Source of the DNA: Demequina subtropica
GTDB lineage: Bacteria > Actinomycetota > Actinomycetes > Actinomycetales > Demequinaceae
Direction: 5' to 3'
NCBI RefSeq assembly: GCF_000971235.1
Contig: NZ_BBMB01000013.1
Span: 62,001-126,000, forward strand
Length of the DNA: 64,000 bases
In this document: positions 7,724 through 21,981 of the stretch, one piece after another
Numbering within the stretch: the first letter of the stretch is position 1
Layout: every line of letters begins with the position of its first letter
Position numbers and translations under genes: made by a program
The notes under the pieces: generated by a model
What the model was told of the DNA's origin: nothing
Seen by the model: the letters and a program-made list of their open reading frames with translations, nothing else
Database searches by the model: none

Positions 7724-9142
7724 TTAGCCGCGCACCTGGCCGACCTTGTGCACGAAGATCGAGTTCGTGGTGCCGGGAACGCCCACCGGGGTGCCCGAGA
7801 CGACGACCACGTACTCGCCGTCGACCGCGCGACCCGAGGACTTCAGGTAGCCGTCCACCAGGTTCACCATCTCGTCGGTCGACTCGACACGCTCCACGAG
7901 CTCCGCCTGGATGCCCCACGAGAGCGCGAGGCGCTTCTGCGTGTCGGCCGACGGGGTGAAGGCGATCATCGGGGTCGACGGGCGCAGGCGCGACATGCGC
8001 AGCGCCGAGTCGCCCGACTGGGTGAACGTGACGATGTACTTGATGTCGAGGTTCTCGGCGATCTCGGCGGCCGCGTGCGTGATGGCGCCACCGCGGGTGT
8101 GCGGCGTCGACAGGTACGGCGCGATGCGCGAGTAGCCCTTCTCCTCGGTGTTCTTGACGATGCGGGCCATCGTCTCGACCGTGACGATCGGGTAGTCACC
8201 GACCGAGGTCTCGCCCGAGAGCATGACCGCGTCGGTGCCGTCGAGGATCGCGTTCGCGCAGTCCGAGGTCTCGGCACGCGTCGGGACCGGCGAGTGCGTC
8301 ATCGACTCGAGCACCTGCGTGGCGACGATGACCGGCTTGGCCTGCGAGCGGCACAGCTCGATGGCGCGCTTCTGGACCAGCGGCACCTCCTCGAGCGGGA
8401 GCTCGACGCCCAGGTCGCCGCGGGCGACCATGACGCCGTCGAACGCGTCGACGATCTCGGCGAGGTTCTCGACCGCCTGCGGCTTCTCCACCTTGGCGAT
8501 GACGGGGACCGTGCGGCCCTCCTCATTCATGATGCGGGCGACGTCCTCGTAGTCCGCCGCGTTGCGCACGAACGACAGCGCGATGAAGTCGGCGCCGAGC
8601 TTGAGGCCCCAGCGCAGGTCCGCCTCGTCCTTGTCCGACATCGCCGGCACGGAGACCGCGACGCCGGGCAGGTTGATGCCCTTGTTGTTCGACACGGGGC
8701 CCGGCACGACGACCTTGGTCACCACGTCGGTGTCGGTGACATCGGTCACCTCGAGGCGCACCTTGCCGTCGTCGATGAGGAGCGTGTCGCCGGGGTTGCA
8801 GTCGCCCGGGAGGCCCTTGAACGTGGTGCCGCAGATGTCCTTGGTGCCCTCGACGTCACGCGTGGTGATGGTGAACACGTCGTCCACCGCGAGGTCGTGC
8901 GGGCCGTTCGCGAACTTCTCGAGACGGATCTTCGGACCCTGGAGGTCGACGAGGACGGCGACGTTGCGGCCGGTCTCCTCCGCGGCCTGACGGATGTTGC
9001 GGTAGACCTGCTCGTGCTCCTCGGCGGAGCCGTGGCTGCGGTTGATACGGGCGACGTCCATGCCCGCCCCCACGAGCTTGCGCATCTGGTCGATCGGCGC
9101 GGTGGCCGGTCCGATCGTGCAGACAATCTTCGCGTTACGCAT
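7724..9142 (-). CDS. pyk: pyruvate kinase
   Basis: This 472-residue enzyme makes pyruvate and ATP from phosphoenolpyruvate and ADP. The sequence shows the family start MRNAKIVCTIGPA, the barrel motif ARINRSHG, the metal-binding MVARGDLGVEL segment and the CRSQAKPVIVATQVLESM region. The length is that of a standard pyruvate kinase without the extra C-terminal PEP-utilizer domain. The start is chosen at the ATG with GGAG 7-8 nt upstream, not at an upstream in-frame TTG. The gene lies 18 nt after gltD on the same strand, so the two may share a transcript. It ends at a strong hairpin. Confidence 0.96.
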   Translation of the reverse strand: MRNAKIVCTIGPATAPIDQMRKLVGAGMDVARINRSHGSAEEHEQVYRNIRQAAEETGRNVAVLVDLQGPKIRLEKFANGPHDLAVDDVFTITTRDVEGTKDICGTTFKGLPGDCNPGDTLLIDDGKVRLEVTDVTDTDVVTKVVVPGPVSNNKGINLPGVAVSVPAMSDKDEADLRWGLKLGADFIALSFVRNAADYEDVARIMNEEGRTVPVIAKVEKPQAVENLAEIVDAFDGVMVARGDLGVELPLEEVPLVQKRAIELCRSQAKPVIVATQVLESMTHSPVPTRAETSDCANAILDGTDAVMLSGETSVGDYPIVTVETMARIVKNTEEKGYSRIAPYLSTPHTRGGAITHAAAEIAENLDIKYIVTFTQSGDSALRMSRLRPSTPMIAFTPSADTQKRLALSWGIQAELVERVESTDEMVNLVDGYLKSSGRAVDGEYVVVVSGTPVGVPGTTNSIFVHKVGQVRG

Positions 9143-9160
9143 GTTCTCCAACCTTGGTAT

Positions 9161-10619
9161 TCAGGCGCGAAGCGCCGTTGTGTGCGCCGTCACCGGCGCC
9201 GGGAGCTCGGTGCTCCCTGTCAAGTATTCATCGATGGCGGCCGCAGCCGCCCGGCCTTCCGCGATCGCCCAGACCACGAGCGAGGCGCCGCGACCGGCAT
9301 CGCCGGCCACGAACACACCGTCCTGGGTGGTCGCGTAGTTGTGCGCCCGCTCGATCTGAGCGCGCGGGGTCAACGCTACTTGCGACTGTGCCTGCAGGTT
9401 CGTGACCTCAGGCCCAGTGAAGCCCATCGCGATGAGCACAAGGTCCGCCGGGATCTCCCGCTCGGTCCCCGGCGTGGGGGTGCGAGAGCCGTCGGCGTTG
9501 TACTGCGTCACGGCAACCTTGAGCGCTGTCACGTGACCATTGTCATCACCGATGAACTCCACCGTCGAGGCGAGATAGTCGCGCTCGCCGCCCTCCTCGT
9601 GGCTCGAGGACACCTCGAACAGGCGGGGGTCGGTGGGCCAGGGCTGGCTCGACGGGCGATCCGTCGGCGGCTTCTTGCCGATCGCGAGGGTCGTGACGCT
9701 CGCCGCGCCCTGGCGCAGGGCCGTGCCGATGCAGTCCGAGCCGGTGTCGCCGCCACCGATCACGATGACGTGCTTGCCGTCCGCGTGGATCTGGTCCGCA
9801 ACGTCCTCGCCCGCCACCACCTGGTTGCCCTGGTACAGGTACGGCATCGCGAAGTGGATGCCGTCCAGCTCGCGTCCCGGCAGCGGAAGGTCGCGCGGCA
9901 CCGGGGCGCCGGTCGCGATGAGAACCGCGTCGTAGCGCGCGCGCAGGTCGTCCCACGTGATGTCCTCGCCGATGGTGATGCCCGTGCGGAAGCGCGTGCC
10001 CTCGCGCTCCATCTGGACGACGCGACGGTCGATGACGTGCTTCTCCATCTTGAAGTCCGGCACGCCGTAGCGCAGCAGGCCGCCCACGCGGTCGTCCTTC
10101 TCGTACACCGCGACGGTGTGCCCGGCGCGCGTGAGCTGCTGCGCGGCCGCCAGGCCCGCGGGGCCGGAGCCGACCACGGCGACCGTCTTGCCGGTGTGCC
10201 GCTGCGCGATGTGGGGCGTGACGTTGCCGTCCTCGAACGCGTGCTCGATGATCTCGACCTCGACGTTCTTGATGGTCACCGCGGGCTGGTTGATGCCCAG
10301 CACACACGACGTCTCGCACGGCGCCGGGCAGATCCGGCCCGTGAACTCCGGGAAGTTGTTGGTCGCGTGCAGGCGCTCGATCGCATCGGCGTACTGGCCG
10401 CGCCACACGAGGTCGTTCCACTCGGGGATGAGGTTGCCCAGCGGGCAGCCCTGGTGGCAGAACGGGATGCCGCAGTCCATGCAGCGGCCCGCCTGGCGCT
10501 TGAGCACCACCTCGTCGCGACCCAGCTCGTCCTTGACCTCCGCCCAGTCGCGCAGGCGCACCGGGACGGGGCGATACGCGGGGACCTCGCGATCGCGAAC
10601 CTTCAGGAATCCACGCGGG

Positions 10620-10627
<8 letters not shown>
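9161..10627 (-). CDS. gltD: glutamate synthase (NADPH) small subunit
   Basis: This 488-residue flavoprotein passes electrons from NADPH to the large subunit for glutamate formation from glutamine and 2-oxoglutarate. The N-terminal ferredoxin-like region has the two cysteine clusters [13 protein letters not shown] and CPAPCETSC for [4Fe-4S] centres. The FAD-binding GSGPAG motif and the NADPH-binding GGGDTG motif follow, and a second FAD motif FVAGDAGRG is near the C-terminus. The GTG start overlaps the gltB stop by 8 nt, which implies translational coupling and equal expression. Confidence 0.95.
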
Positions 10628-15155
<4,528 letters not shown>

Positions 15156-15239
15156 CACACCGTCCTTAAGCGTCCCCGCGCACACGGGGACATTCGTAGA
15201 TTTCGGGGCGCCTTCGACCCGGTGTTGACACGGGCGTTC

Positions 15240-15245
15240 AGCCTA
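15240..15245 (-). promoter_or_regulatory. possible -10 box of gltB
   Basis: On the minus strand TAGGCT lies about 85 nt before the gltB start codon, between the convergent-free end of lgt and gltB. It is the same hexamer used by several leaderless genes in the window, but here it would give a leader of about 75 nt. No clear -35 was found. Confidence 0.35.
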
Positions 15246-15277
15246 TCGCGAACGCCCACCGACGGGAAAACCCCTTC

Positions 15278-16207
15278 CTAGCCCCGCTCGGGGCCGTCGC
15301 CGGGGGTGTCGGCGACATGGGACGGCTCGTCGTCGTCGGTCAAGGCGGCGCCCTCAGGGTGCGGGACACGTGCCGCGAGCTGCGACCGATCCGGTCGCAC
15401 GGCAGCCTTGCGTTGACGCAATCCTAGGGCCACGAACGCGAGCGTCGAACCGGCCAGGGCGATGAGCGACACCCACTCGTTGATGCGCAGGCCCGCGATG
15501 TGCACCGCGTCGTCGATGCGGACGTGCTCGATCCACAGGCGGCCGGACACGTAGACCATGACGTAGAGCCAGAACACACGCCCGCCGCGCAGGTCGAGCT
15601 TCTTGTCCAGATAGATGATGAGCGCCGCACCCGCGAGGTTCCACAGCAGCTCGTACAGGAACGTCGGGTGGAAGGTCGCGAACTGCTCGTAGCCCTCAGG
15701 ACGGAAGCCCGGGTCGATCTCCAGCGCCCACGGCAGGTCCGTGGGGCGCCCGAAGAGCTCCTGGTTGAAGTAGTTGCCCATGCGTCCGATCGCCTGCGCG
15801 ATGAGCACACCGGGGGCGGCGGAGTCGGCGAAGGCCGTGAAGCTGGCACCCGCGCGGCGCGCGCCGATCCAGGCACCCAGCGCGCCGAGCGCGACGGCGC
15901 CCCAGATGCCGAGGCCGCCCTCCCAGATCTTGAGGGCGTCCCACGGGTTCCCGTCCGGGCCCCAGTACGGGGCGGGCGTGGTGATGACGTGGTAGATCCG
16001 CCCGCCGAGGATGCCGAACGGGATCGCCCAGAAGGCGATGTCCCAGACGACCTCGGGGTCGCCGCCGCGCTCGACCCAGCGGCGGGACGTGAGCCACAGC
16101 GCCACGAAGATGCCGAGCAGGATCCACAGCGCGTAGGCGTGGATGGTGAGAGGGCCGATGCTGAACGCGCTCCACTCGGGAGGCGGGCTGGGGAACGACA
16201 GGATCAT
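15278..16207 (-). CDS. lgt: prolipoprotein diacylglyceryl transferase
   Basis: This 309-residue membrane enzyme moves a diacylglyceryl group from phosphatidylglycerol to the lipobox cysteine of exported prolipoproteins. Seven hydrophobic segments are visible. The signature QAIGRMGNYFNQELFG carries R142, equivalent to the essential R143 of E. coli. Other family motifs are GGRIYHV and FHPTFLYELLWN. The ATG start overlaps the trpA stop as ATGA, so it is the last gene of the trp run, a known actinobacterial arrangement. At least two lipoproteins in this window (at 827 and 26389) would be substrates. The C-terminal tail after the last helix is charged and unconserved. Confidence 0.95.
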   Translation of the reverse strand: MILSFPSPPPEWSAFSIGPLTIHAYALWILLGIFVALWLTSRRWVERGGDPEVVWDIAFWAIPFGILGGRIYHVITTPAPYWGPDGNPWDALKIWEGGLGIWGAVALGALGAWIGARRAGASFTAFADSAAPGVLIAQAIGRMGNYFNQELFGRPTDLPWALEIDPGFRPEGYEQFATFHPTFLYELLWNLAGAALIIYLDKKLDLRGGRVFWLYVMVYVSGRLWIEHVRIDDAVHIAGLRINEWVSLIALAGSTLAFVALGLRQRKAAVRPDRSQLAARVPHPEGAALTDDDEPSHVADTPGDGPERG

Positions 16208-16992
16208 CGGGCCGCGCGCACCCCCTCGGCGAGCTCGGTCACCTTGGCACGGAGGCGCTCGAGGTCGCCCTCGTCGCCGAGCGCGCGAACAAAGGCAGTG
16301 CCGACGATGACACCGTCGGCGAATCCGGCGATCTCGGTGGCCTGCGCGCCCGTCGAGACCCCCACGCCGATGCACACGCGTGCGGCGCCGGCCGCGCGGG
16401 CCTCGCTCACCACGCGCTGCGCGGCGTCGCCGAGCGCCGCGCGCTCGCCGGTGACGCCCATGAGCGGCGTCGCGTAGACGAAGCCGGTCGAGGCGTCGCA
16501 CGTGAGCCTCATGCGCTCGCGGGTGGTGGACGGCGCCACCAGGAAGATCGTGTCGACCCCCTCCTCGCGTGCCGCCTCGACCCACTCGGGCGCGGCGTCC
16601 GGCGTGAGGTCAGGCGTGATGACGCCCGCTCCCCCGGCGGCCTTGAGATCGGCCGCGAAGCGCGACCAGCCGCGCTGCAGCATGAGGTTGGCGTAGCTCA
16701 TCACCACGGGCACCGCGCCGGCCTCGGCCACGGCGCGCACCGCGGCGAACGCATCGTCCACCTTGACCCCGCCCTCGAGCGCCTTCGCGGCGGCGTGCTG
16801 GATCACGGGGCCGTCGAGGACCGGGTCCGAGTACGGCGGGCCGATCTCGACGATGTCGCAGCCCGCCTCGACGAGCACACGCATCGCGGCGAGGGACGTC
16901 GGCACGTCGGGGTAGCCGACCGGCAGGTACCCGACGAGCGGAACGCGTCCCTCCGCCTGGCACGCGTCGAACACCTCAGCAAGCGCGCTCAC
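16204..16992 (-). CDS. trpA: tryptophan synthase alpha chain
   Basis: This 262-residue TIM barrel cleaves indole-3-glycerol phosphate and passes indole to the beta chain. The family motif [17 protein letters not shown] includes the catalytic Glu, and the second catalytic Asp lies in the LTPDAAPEW region. The GTG start overlaps the trpB stop by 4 nt (GTGA), so the two chains are translationally coupled. The stop overlaps the lgt start. Confidence 0.95.
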   Translation of the reverse strand: MSALAEVFDACQAEGRVPLVGYLPVGYPDVPTSLAAMRVLVEAGCDIVEIGPPYSDPVLDGPVIQHAAAKALEGGVKVDDAFAAVRAVAEAGAVPVVMSYANLMLQRGWSRFAADLKAAGGAGVITPDLTPDAAPEWVEAAREEGVDTIFLVAPSTTRERMRLTCDASTGFVYATPLMGVTGERAALGDAAQRVVSEARAAGAARVCIGVGVSTGAQATEIAGFADGVIVGTAFVRALGDEGDLERLRAKVTELAEGVRAAR

Positions 16993-18203
16993 GCGTCTCC
17001 CTCGCCCTCGGGGAGCATCTCGAACCACCGCGCGGCCTGCTCCACGTCCTTGTCGCCGCGCCCGGACAGCGTCACCAGCAGCGTCGACCCGGGGCCGAGC
17101 TCGCGGCCCAGGCGGATCGCGCCGGCGAGCGCGTGCGCGGACTCGATCGCGGGCAGGATGCCCTCGGTGCGGGTGAGGAGGCGGAACGCCTCCATCGCCT
17201 CCGCGTCCGTCACGGGCCAGTACTCCGCGCGGCCGATCGAGGACAGCCAGGTGTGCTCGGGGCCCACGCCCGGGTAGTCCAGCCCCGCCGAGATGGAATG
17301 CGAGGGCTGCGTCTGGCCGTCCTCGTCCTGCAGGATGTACGACATCGAGCCGTGGAGGATGCCGGGGCGCCCGCCGGTGAGCGTCGCGGCGTGGCGGCCC
17401 GTCTCGACCCCGTCGCCCGCGGCCTCGCAGCCGATGAGGCGCACGCCCGCATCGTCCAGGAAGGCGTCGAAGGAGCCGATCGCGTTGGAGCCGCCGCCGA
17501 CGCAGGCGAGGACCGCGTCCGGCAGCCCGCCGAGCTCGAGCATCTGCGCGCGGGACTCGACGGAGATGACGCGCTGGAAGTCGCGCACCATCGCGGGGAA
17601 CGGGTGCGGTCCGGCGGCGGTGCCGAACACGTAGTTGGTGGTCTCGACGTTGGCGACCCAGTCGCGGAACGCCTCGTTGATCGCGTCGCGCAGCGTGCGC
17701 GTGCCCGTCGCGACGGGGATCACCTCGGCGCCGAGCAGGCGCATGCGGGCGACGTTGAGGGACTGCCGCTCGGTGTCCTCCTCGCCCATGTAGATCACGC
17801 ACTCGAGGCCCATGAGGGCCGCCGCGGTCGCGGTCGCGACGCCGTGCTGGCCGGCCCCGGTCTCCGCGATGACGCGCGACTTGCCCAGGCGCTTGGTCAG
17901 CAGCGCCTGTCCCAGCACGTTGTTGATCTTGTGCGAGCCGGTGTGGTTGAGGTCCTCGCGCTTGAGGAGGACGCGCGCGCCGCCGCAGTGCGCCGCGAAG
18001 CGCGGCACCTCGGTGATGATGCTCGGGCGTCCCGTGTACTCACGCGCGAGGCGCTCCAGCTCACGCGTGAACTCGGGGTCGATGCGCGCCTTGTCGTAGG
18101 CGTCCGTGAGCTCGTCGAGCGCCGCCATGAGCGCCTCGGGGACGAACCTCCCGCCGAACTCCCCGAAGTACGGCCCGGGGGCCTCCTGGAGCGAGCCCGT
18201 CAC
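16989..18203 (-). CDS. trpB: tryptophan synthase beta chain
   Basis: This 404-residue PLP enzyme condenses indole with serine. The PLP lysine is in HTGSHKINN, the phosphate-binding loop is [10 protein letters not shown], and the conserved AETGAGQHG segment is intact. The start is the GTG that overlaps the trpC stop by 4 nt. Position between trpC and trpA is the standard order. Confidence 0.96.
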   Translation of the reverse strand: MTGSLQEAPGPYFGEFGGRFVPEALMAALDELTDAYDKARIDPEFTRELERLAREYTGRPSIITEVPRFAAHCGGARVLLKREDLNHTGSHKINNVLGQALLTKRLGKSRVIAETGAGQHGVATATAAALMGLECVIYMGEEDTERQSLNVARMRLLGAEVIPVATGTRTLRDAINEAFRDWVANVETTNYVFGTAAGPHPFPAMVRDFQRVISVESRAQMLELGGLPDAVLACVGGGSNAIGSFDAFLDDAGVRLIGCEAAGDGVETGRHAATLTGGRPGILHGSMSYILQDEDGQTQPSHSISAGLDYPGVGPEHTWLSSIGRAEYWPVTDAEAMEAFRLLTRTEGILPAIESAHALAGAIRLGRELGPGSTLLVTLSGRGDKDVEQAARWFEMLPEGEGDA

Positions 18204-19009
18204 GGACGGACCGACCGCAGCGCGGGGTGGGCGCCGGCGGCGACCATCTCGGCCACCGTCGCGCGCGGGTCCCGGTCCTTGACCAGGGCCTCGCCCACGA
18301 GCACCGCATCGGCGCCCTGACGTGCGTACTGCACCACGTCGTGGCTGTCGCGCACGCCGGACTCGGCGATGCGCAGGATCCCGTCGGGGATGGTCGGGGC
18401 GACCCGCGCGAACGTGTTGCGGTCCACCTCGAGCGTGCGGAGGTTGCGCGCGTTGACGCCGATCACGGTCGCGCCCGCGTCGGCGGCCCGCTTGACCTCC
18501 TCCTCGTCGTGCACCTCGACGAGCGCGAGCATCCCGAGCGAGTGCACCCGCTCGATGAGGCTCTCGAGCGCGAGCTGCTCGAGCGCGGCGACGATGAGCA
18601 GGACCACGTCCGCGCCGTGCGCGCGCGCCTCCCACACCTGGTACGGGGTGACGATGAAGTCCTTGCGCAGGATCGGCACGTCGACCTTCGCGCGGACCTC
18701 GTCGAGGTCCTGGAGCGAGCCGTTGAAGCGGCGCTGCTCGGTGAGGACCGAGATGACGGAGGCGCCGCCCGCCGCGTACTCGGTGGCGAGGAGCGCGGGA
18801 TCGGTGATGTCCGCGAGCTCGCCCTTGGACGGGCTCGAGCGCTTGACCTCGGCGATGATGCCGACCTCGTCCTGCGCGAGGATCGCCCGGGCGTCGAGCG
18901 CCTCGGGCAGCCGTGCGGCGCGCTCCTTGAGCGCGTCCATGGTCGTCAGCTCCTTGCGGACCTCGAGGTCCTCCAGGACTCCTGAGACGATGCTGTCAAG
19001 TACGCTCAC
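18200..19009 (-). CDS. trpC: indole-3-glycerol phosphate synthase
   Basis: This 269-residue barrel enzyme closes the indole ring in tryptophan synthesis. The motifs [13 protein letters not shown] (catalytic Lys), [12 protein letters not shown] and [14 protein letters not shown] are complete. The start is the GTG preceded by GGGAG at 6 nt; an upstream ATG (MGGSG) lacks such a site. TrpD, TrpG and TrpF are not in the cluster and must be encoded elsewhere. Confidence 0.95.
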   Translation of the reverse strand: MSVLDSIVSGVLEDLEVRKELTTMDALKERAARLPEALDARAILAQDEVGIIAEVKRSSPSKGELADITDPALLATEYAAGGASVISVLTEQRRFNGSLQDLDEVRAKVDVPILRKDFIVTPYQVWEARAHGADVVLLIVAALEQLALESLIERVHSLGMLALVEVHDEEEVKRAADAGATVIGVNARNLRTLEVDRNTFARVAPTIPDGILRIAESGVRDSHDVVQYARQGADAVLVGEALVKDRDPRATVAEMVAAGAHPALRSVRP

Positions 19010-19086
19010 GCCGCTCCCACCCATAACGCCCACTGTACCGCCGGGCGTGGGTCGGCTCTGACGGCCGAGGCGCACGGCGGGCAACC

Positions 19087-19323
19087 TCACGAGAGCGGCT
19101 GGCCGTGGCCCAGCGCACGCAGCGCGGCGCCCGCAGCGAGCGCCACCACGGCGACGCCGATGCCGGCGAACGTCAGCGCGTGCACCGGGATCGCGATCCC
19201 CACGGACGCGAGCAGCGCCGCGAGCACGAGGCCCCAGTTGGTCACCCACGCGGCGGTGGTCTTGCCGTGGTTGTGCGGGGCGATGTCGGGAAGGTCCTGC
19301 GGCTCGAGGTGCACGCTCGACAT
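19087..19323 (-). CDS. HGxxPAAW-type small membrane protein
   Basis: This 78-residue protein has a soluble N-terminus with the sequence [10 protein letters not shown] and then two hydrophobic helices (about 29-47 and 51-70). It resembles the actinobacterial HGxxPAAW family, which commonly lies between trpE and trpC, although here T-T replaces the usual x-P. The start ATG has AAGGAG upstream. No function is established; the conserved location only suggests a link to tryptophan synthesis or to membrane insertion of a neighbour. Confidence 0.75.
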   Translation of the reverse strand: MSSVHLEPQDLPDIAPHNHGKTTAAWVTNWGLVLAALLASVGIAIPVHALTFAGIGVAVVALAAGAALRALGHGQPLS

Positions 19324-19358
19324 GGGGTTCTCCTTGGGGACTTAAGGTGAAGTGCGCG

Positions 19359-20909
19359 TCAGTCTAGCGAAGCCGGGGCGGGCTCCAGGCGCGATGCCGT
19401 GGCGATCGCGCGGATGAGCGCGGCCGCCTTGTGGCGGGTCTCCGCCGCCTCGGTCTCGGGGACCGAGTCGGCGACGATGCCCGCGCCGGCCTGGACGTGC
19501 GCGGTGCCGTCCTCGATGAGCGCGGTGCGGATCGCGATGGCGGTGTCCATGTTGCCGGCGAAGTCGAAGTAGCCGACCGCACCGCCGTAGAACGCGCGTC
19601 GCGTCGGCTCGATCTCGTCGATGAGCGCGATGGCGCGCGGCTTCGGCGCGCCCGAGAGCGTGCCCGCGGGGAAGACCGCGGTGAAGACGTCGAGCGCGGT
19701 GTGCTGAGGCTCGACCTCGCCCACCACCGTCGAGCAGATGTGCATGATGTGCGAGTAGCGGTTGACCACCATGAACTCGACCACCTCGACCGAGGTGGGC
19801 TCGCAGACCTTGACCAGGTCGTTGCGCGCGAGGTCGACGAGCATGACGTGCTCGGCGAGCTCCTTGGGATCGGCGAGCAGCTCCTCCTGGAGGCGCTTGT
19901 CCTCGGCGGGCGTCGCGCCGCGCGGACGCGAGCCGGCGATGGGGAACGTCGACGCGCGGCCGTCCTTGACGGTGCACAGCGACTCGGGGCTCGCACCCAC
20001 CACCGCGAACTCGCGACCCTGATCGTCCTCGAGCTGGAAGTAGTACATGTACGGGCTCGGGTTGAGCGTGCGCAGCACGCGGTAGACCTCGAGCGGGCTC
20101 GCCTCGCACGGCACGTCGAAGCGCTGCGAGGGCACCATCTGGAACACCTCGCCGTCGCGGATCGCCTCCTTGGCGAACTCGACCGCCTTCTCGTACTCCC
20201 CCGGCGCGCTGCGCTGGGTGACTGCGGGCTCCTCGCCGTCGGTGAGGATCGAGACAGGGCCGGTGGTCGCGTTGGCGAGCGCACGCTGCATGCGGTCCAG
20301 GCGCGCCACGGCATCCTCGTACGCGTTCTCGATGCCCGTCTCCTGGGCATCGGCGTTCACCGCGTTGGCGATGAGCCACACCGAGCCGTCGCGGTGGTCG
20401 ATGGCCGCGATGTCGGTGGCGAGCAGCAGCAGCACGTCCGGCACGTCGAGCTCGCGCGGCGCCTTCATGGGCAGCGTGGGCTCCCACTGGCGGATGATGT
20501 CCCAGCCGAGCACGCCCACCATGCCACCCGTGAGGGGCGGCAGGCCCTCGATGGCCTCCGAGCGCATCTCGGCGAGCACCTGGCGGATGGCGTCCAGGGG
20601 CGCCCCGTCCGCGAGGCCCACGGGCACGTCCCCGCTCCACCGCGCATCGTCCCCGTCCACCGTGAGCATCGCGCGGCTGTGGACGCCCACGAAGGACCAG
20701 CGGGCGCGCGACCCGTCGGGCTCGGCGGACTCGAGGATGAAGGTGCCGGGGCGCTCCTGCGCGAGAGCCTGGTAGACGGCCACCGGCGTGAGGGAGTCGG
20801 CGAGCAGGCGCCGGACCACGGGCACCACACGGTGCGACGCGCCGATCTCGACGAAGCCCTCGAGCGACGGCCAGGTCTGGCCCCACTCGATCCGCGGTGC
20901 CTGGGTCAT
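19359..20909 (-). CDS. trpE: anthranilate synthase component I
   Basis: This 516-residue enzyme makes anthranilate from chorismate, using ammonia delivered by a TrpG partner not encoded nearby. The C-terminal chorismate-binding domain shows [16 protein letters not shown], the [16 protein letters not shown] segment and [13 protein letters not shown]. The N-terminal region includes LLESAE-like [10 protein letters not shown], where the tryptophan feedback site of the family lies. The ATG overlaps the hisI stop as ATGA, linking histidine and tryptophan synthesis in one transcript. No leader peptide or T-box was found. Confidence 0.95.
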   Translation of the reverse strand: MTQAPRIEWGQTWPSLEGFVEIGASHRVVPVVRRLLADSLTPVAVYQALAQERPGTFILESAEPDGSRARWSFVGVHSRAMLTVDGDDARWSGDVPVGLADGAPLDAIRQVLAEMRSEAIEGLPPLTGGMVGVLGWDIIRQWEPTLPMKAPRELDVPDVLLLLATDIAAIDHRDGSVWLIANAVNADAQETGIENAYEDAVARLDRMQRALANATTGPVSILTDGEEPAVTQRSAPGEYEKAVEFAKEAIRDGEVFQMVPSQRFDVPCEASPLEVYRVLRTLNPSPYMYYFQLEDDQGREFAVVGASPESLCTVKDGRASTFPIAGSRPRGATPAEDKRLQEELLADPKELAEHVMLVDLARNDLVKVCEPTSVEVVEFMVVNRYSHIMHICSTVVGEVEPQHTALDVFTAVFPAGTLSGAPKPRAIALIDEIEPTRRAFYGGAVGYFDFAGNMDTAIAIRTALIEDGTAHVQAGAGIVADSVPETEAAETRHKAAALIRAIATASRLEPAPASLD

Positions 20910-21271
20910 GCCTGCGCTCCCAGGCCGTCGACCGCGCCGAGGTCTCCCCCGGCCTCGAAGCACGTGCGCGTGCCCGTGTGGCAGGCCGGACCCTGCTGGT
21001 CCACCTCGAGCAGCAGCGCGTCGCCGTCGCAGTCGAGGCTCGCGCGCACCACGCGCTGGACGTTGCCCGAGGTGTCGCCCTTGCGCCACAGCTCGCTCCT
21101 GGACCGGCTCCAGTAGACCGCGCGCCCCGAGGTGAGGGTCTCGTGGAGGGCGTCGTCGTTCATCCACGCCACCATGAGGACCTCACGGGTGTCGTGCTGC
21201 TGAACCACGGCGCACACGAGGCCGTTCGGGTCGCGCTTGAGGCGCGCTGCGATGTCCGCGTCGAGAGGCAT
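20906..21271 (-). CDS. hisI: phosphoribosyl-AMP cyclohydrolase
   Basis: This 121-residue zinc enzyme opens the purine ring of PR-AMP in histidine synthesis. The metal-binding cysteines are in DCDGDALLL and [12 protein letters not shown], and the MVAWMN motif and WRKGDTSGN loop are typical. It is the single-domain form without the HisE pyrophosphohydrolase. GAAGGAT precedes the start. hisF lies 4.3 kb upstream in the same run, with two ABC transporter genes and a small gene in between. Confidence 0.95.
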   Translation of the reverse strand: MPLDADIAARLKRDPNGLVCAVVQQHDTREVLMVAWMNDDALHETLTSGRAVYWSRSRSELWRKGDTSGNVQRVVRASLDCDGDALLLEVDQQGPACHTGTRTCFEAGGDLGAVDGLGAQA

Positions 21272-21415
21272 GCGGCTTATCCTTCCACGCGCTCCCCTCT
21301 GACAGCGCCAACGGAGTTCGCGGCGACACGCCGGGGAGAAGGGACGATGCCGGGGTTCAGCGCGGCGTGTCGGCTCGAGATCCGTTCGGAGTGTCCGAGA
21401 GGAGGGCCCGGCGGC

Positions 21416-21823
21416 TCAGGCCTCGAGCGGCTCCGAGACCACGCAGTGGCGCTCCATCACGAACCGCCACGGCTCGGAGAGCCGAAGGTGGATGCCCACG
21501 GGGACGTCCGAGCCGAACAGGCGCGCGAGGCCCTGGCACGCGGCGGCGTCCGCGGCCGCGGAGCAGACGGCGGGCAGGCCCTCGAGCCCATGCTGGAAGC
21601 AGACCTCCTGCACCGCGTCGTGCGCGAGCTTCCACGAGGCGTGCCAGTCGCCCACCAGGAAGTCGGTGTCGGACAGCAGGTCGAAGACCTCGGTGAGACC
21701 CATCCGACGGGCCTTCGAGAGCTCGATGACCTCGCGGATGGAGAGGCCGGGAAGGCGCTCCATGTGGTCGTCGAACGCCTCGAAACGCAGCCCGCGCACA
21801 CTGGCCGCCAACGACTCCGACAC
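21416..21823 (-). CDS. hypothetical protein
   Basis: I do not recognise this 135-residue soluble protein. It is mainly alpha-helical by composition, with a central stretch GLTEVFDLLSDTDFLVGDWHASWKLAHDAV and a C-terminal part containing two separated cysteines and HLRLSEPWRFVMERH. No signal peptide, membrane segment or known motif is seen. The GTG start is supported by GGAGGAG 6 nt upstream. It lies between the ABC exporter pair and hisI, on the same strand, with gaps of 158 and 144 nt, so it may be its own unit. Confidence 0.7.
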   Translation of the reverse strand: MSESLAASVRGLRFEAFDDHMERLPGLSIREVIELSKARRMGLTEVFDLLSDTDFLVGDWHASWKLAHDAVQEVCFQHGLEGLPAVCSAAADAAACQGLARLFGSDVPVGIHLRLSEPWRFVMERHCVVSEPLEA

Positions 21824-21918
21824 TTTCCGCTCCTCCAGCTGTGGGACGCCCCTCAATGCGTCCCTGGGCGATATCAAACCACTGCTCCCGGCGGATGACA
21901 CGCAACTCGTCCGGGTTT

Positions 21919-21954
21919 GTTCGCCCGGGGTGAGCAACGTCACGCCGGGCGAAC
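21919..21954. terminator. inverted repeat downstream of the ABC exporter
   Basis: GTTCGCCCGG (21919-21928) and its exact complement (21945-21954) flank a 16-nt loop in the gap between the exporter stop (21982) and the small gene start (21823). It could end the exporter transcript or act as an operator for the small gene. Confidence 0.45.
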
Positions 21955-21981
21955 CGGACACGGCCTCGCGACCAGGGGACC

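Noticed and set aside
19010..19086. trp attenuator or T-box in the trp operon
   Set aside because: No tryptophan-rich leader peptide, specifier loop or paired antiterminator/terminator stems found here or before hisI.
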